A stretch of DNA of 33,171 nucleotides from RGIG4034 sp045628945 (GTDB lineage: Bacteria > Bacillota > Clostridia > Lachnospirales > Lachnospiraceae), in NCBI GenBank assembly GCA_045628945.1, contig JAZQQG010000019.1, forward strand, positions 1-33,171, given 5' to 3'. Position 1 is the stretch's first letter; every line of letters starts with the position of its first letter. The notes beneath the pieces are model-generated. The model saw only the letters and a program-made list of their open reading frames with translations. It had not been told where the DNA came from and made no database searches. A program made the translations under genes and the position numbers. Positions 32,879 to 33,171 of the stretch are shown here, in pieces.

Positions 32879-32995
32879 GTTTGATAGGTATCATACCTTC
32901 AAAACCGAACATCAAATCTCTCATATCACTTTGGAATCTCTTCCTTGGAATAACATCTCTACACTATCCGTTTGACTTCTCTTGCCAGTCTCTGG

Positions 32996-33045
32996 GAGAT
33001 TTCTGTGAGGAAATCTCTCAAAAACTTGACACAGTCAAGTTTTTT
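32996..33045 (-). other. Two hairpins in the 23S - tRNA-Asp spacer
   Basis: GTCAAGTTTTT (33034-33044) pairs perfectly with AAAAACTTGAC (33020-33030) around a 3-base loop, immediately after the 23S 3' end. GAGATTTC (32996-33003) pairs with GAAATCTC (33010-33017). On the minus strand the first hairpin ends in five T, terminator-like. The rest of the 167-base spacer has no gene; a small palindrome (AGGTATCATACCT) precedes tRNA-Asp. Confidence 0.55.
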
Positions 33046-33171
33046 GGTGAAGCACTCGACCGATTAGTGACCATCCGCTGAATGCATTACTGCACTTACA
33101 CTCTGGCCCTATCTACCTCGTCGTCTCCGAGGGGTCTTACATGATCAAGTCATTGGATATCTCATCTTGAG
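33046..33171 (-). rRNA. 23S ribosomal RNA, 3' end (partial)
   Basis: Read on the minus strand, the sequence shows the conserved 3' terminal region of 23S rRNA: CTCAAGATGAGATATCC, then GACGAGGTAGATAGGGCC, GGATGGTCACTAATCGGTCG and the end near GAGTGCTTCACC. The gene continues beyond the window. The exact 3' end is judged by similarity to other 23S ends. Confidence 0.93.

Noticed and set aside
32881..33081. Plus-strand frame of 66 codons over the 23S-tRNA spacer
   Set aside because: It overlaps the 23S 3' end in antisense, with no ribosome-binding site.

Overview
This window looks like a chromosomal segment from a low-GC-lineage anaerobe of the Clostridia, most likely a Lachnospiraceae member. 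That placement is inferred from four things: the yaaR-holB-yaaT-yabB-rsmI cluster; a HrcA/CIRCE-controlled small heat-shock gene and a T-box leader (both typical of Firmicutes); tRNA genes without an encoded CCA; and SGNH, GH3 and CotH-type carbohydrate or surface genes beside Gram-positive envelope genes. I see no transposase, integrase, phage gene or CRISPR array.

Left part (1-13755, all minus strand). The segment opens with the 5' two-thirds or more of a UgpC/MsmK-type sugar-importer ATPase. Upstream of it is a unit running metG, alpha/beta hydrolase, GNAT acetyltransferase and tandem HD/HD-GYP protein, ended by a hairpin terminator at 1152-1200. A T-box riboswitch with an AUG specifier precedes metG. 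Further upstream is a six-gene run: SGNH-hydrolase lipoprotein, ABC ATPase, FtsX-type permease, PHP phosphatase, MATE exporter and a small lipoprotein.

Middle (13978-16190, plus strand). Prolipoprotein diacylglyceryl transferase (lgt) lies between two paralogous proteins that each have an N-terminal zinc ribbon, a Pro/Ala/Gln-rich linker and glycine-rich membrane segments. Both paralogues have strong Shine-Dalgarno sequences and hairpin terminators.

Central block (16353-30169, minus strand). In transcription order this holds: an L,D-transpeptidase whose 3' end runs into a 16-bp tandem repeat; an HD phosphohydrolase; glycerol kinase; a guanylate-kinase-like P-loop protein; yaaR; holB; yaaT; tRNA1(Val)-type methyltransferase; rsmI; acyl carrier protein with its own promoter and terminator; a CotH-kinase membrane protein; a GH3 glycosidase with an inserted beta-rich domain; and dtd.

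Right end. A GT4 glycosyltransferase and a CIRCE-controlled hsp20 are on the plus strand. They face the 3' end of an rRNA operon on the minus strand: 23S 3' end, then tRNA-Asp, Val, Thr, Tyr, fMet and Phe, then a bidirectional terminator. No 5S rRNA gene lies between the 23S gene and that terminator.

Most of the window is housekeeping. I do not see a clear undescribed defence or biosynthetic system. The best leads are the twin zinc-ribbon proteins around lgt, the palindrome-dense hsp20 leader, the GH3 insertion, the degenerate tandem HD/HD-GYP protein downstream of a methionine T-box, and the 5S-less rRNA operon end with an unusual initiator tRNA acceptor.
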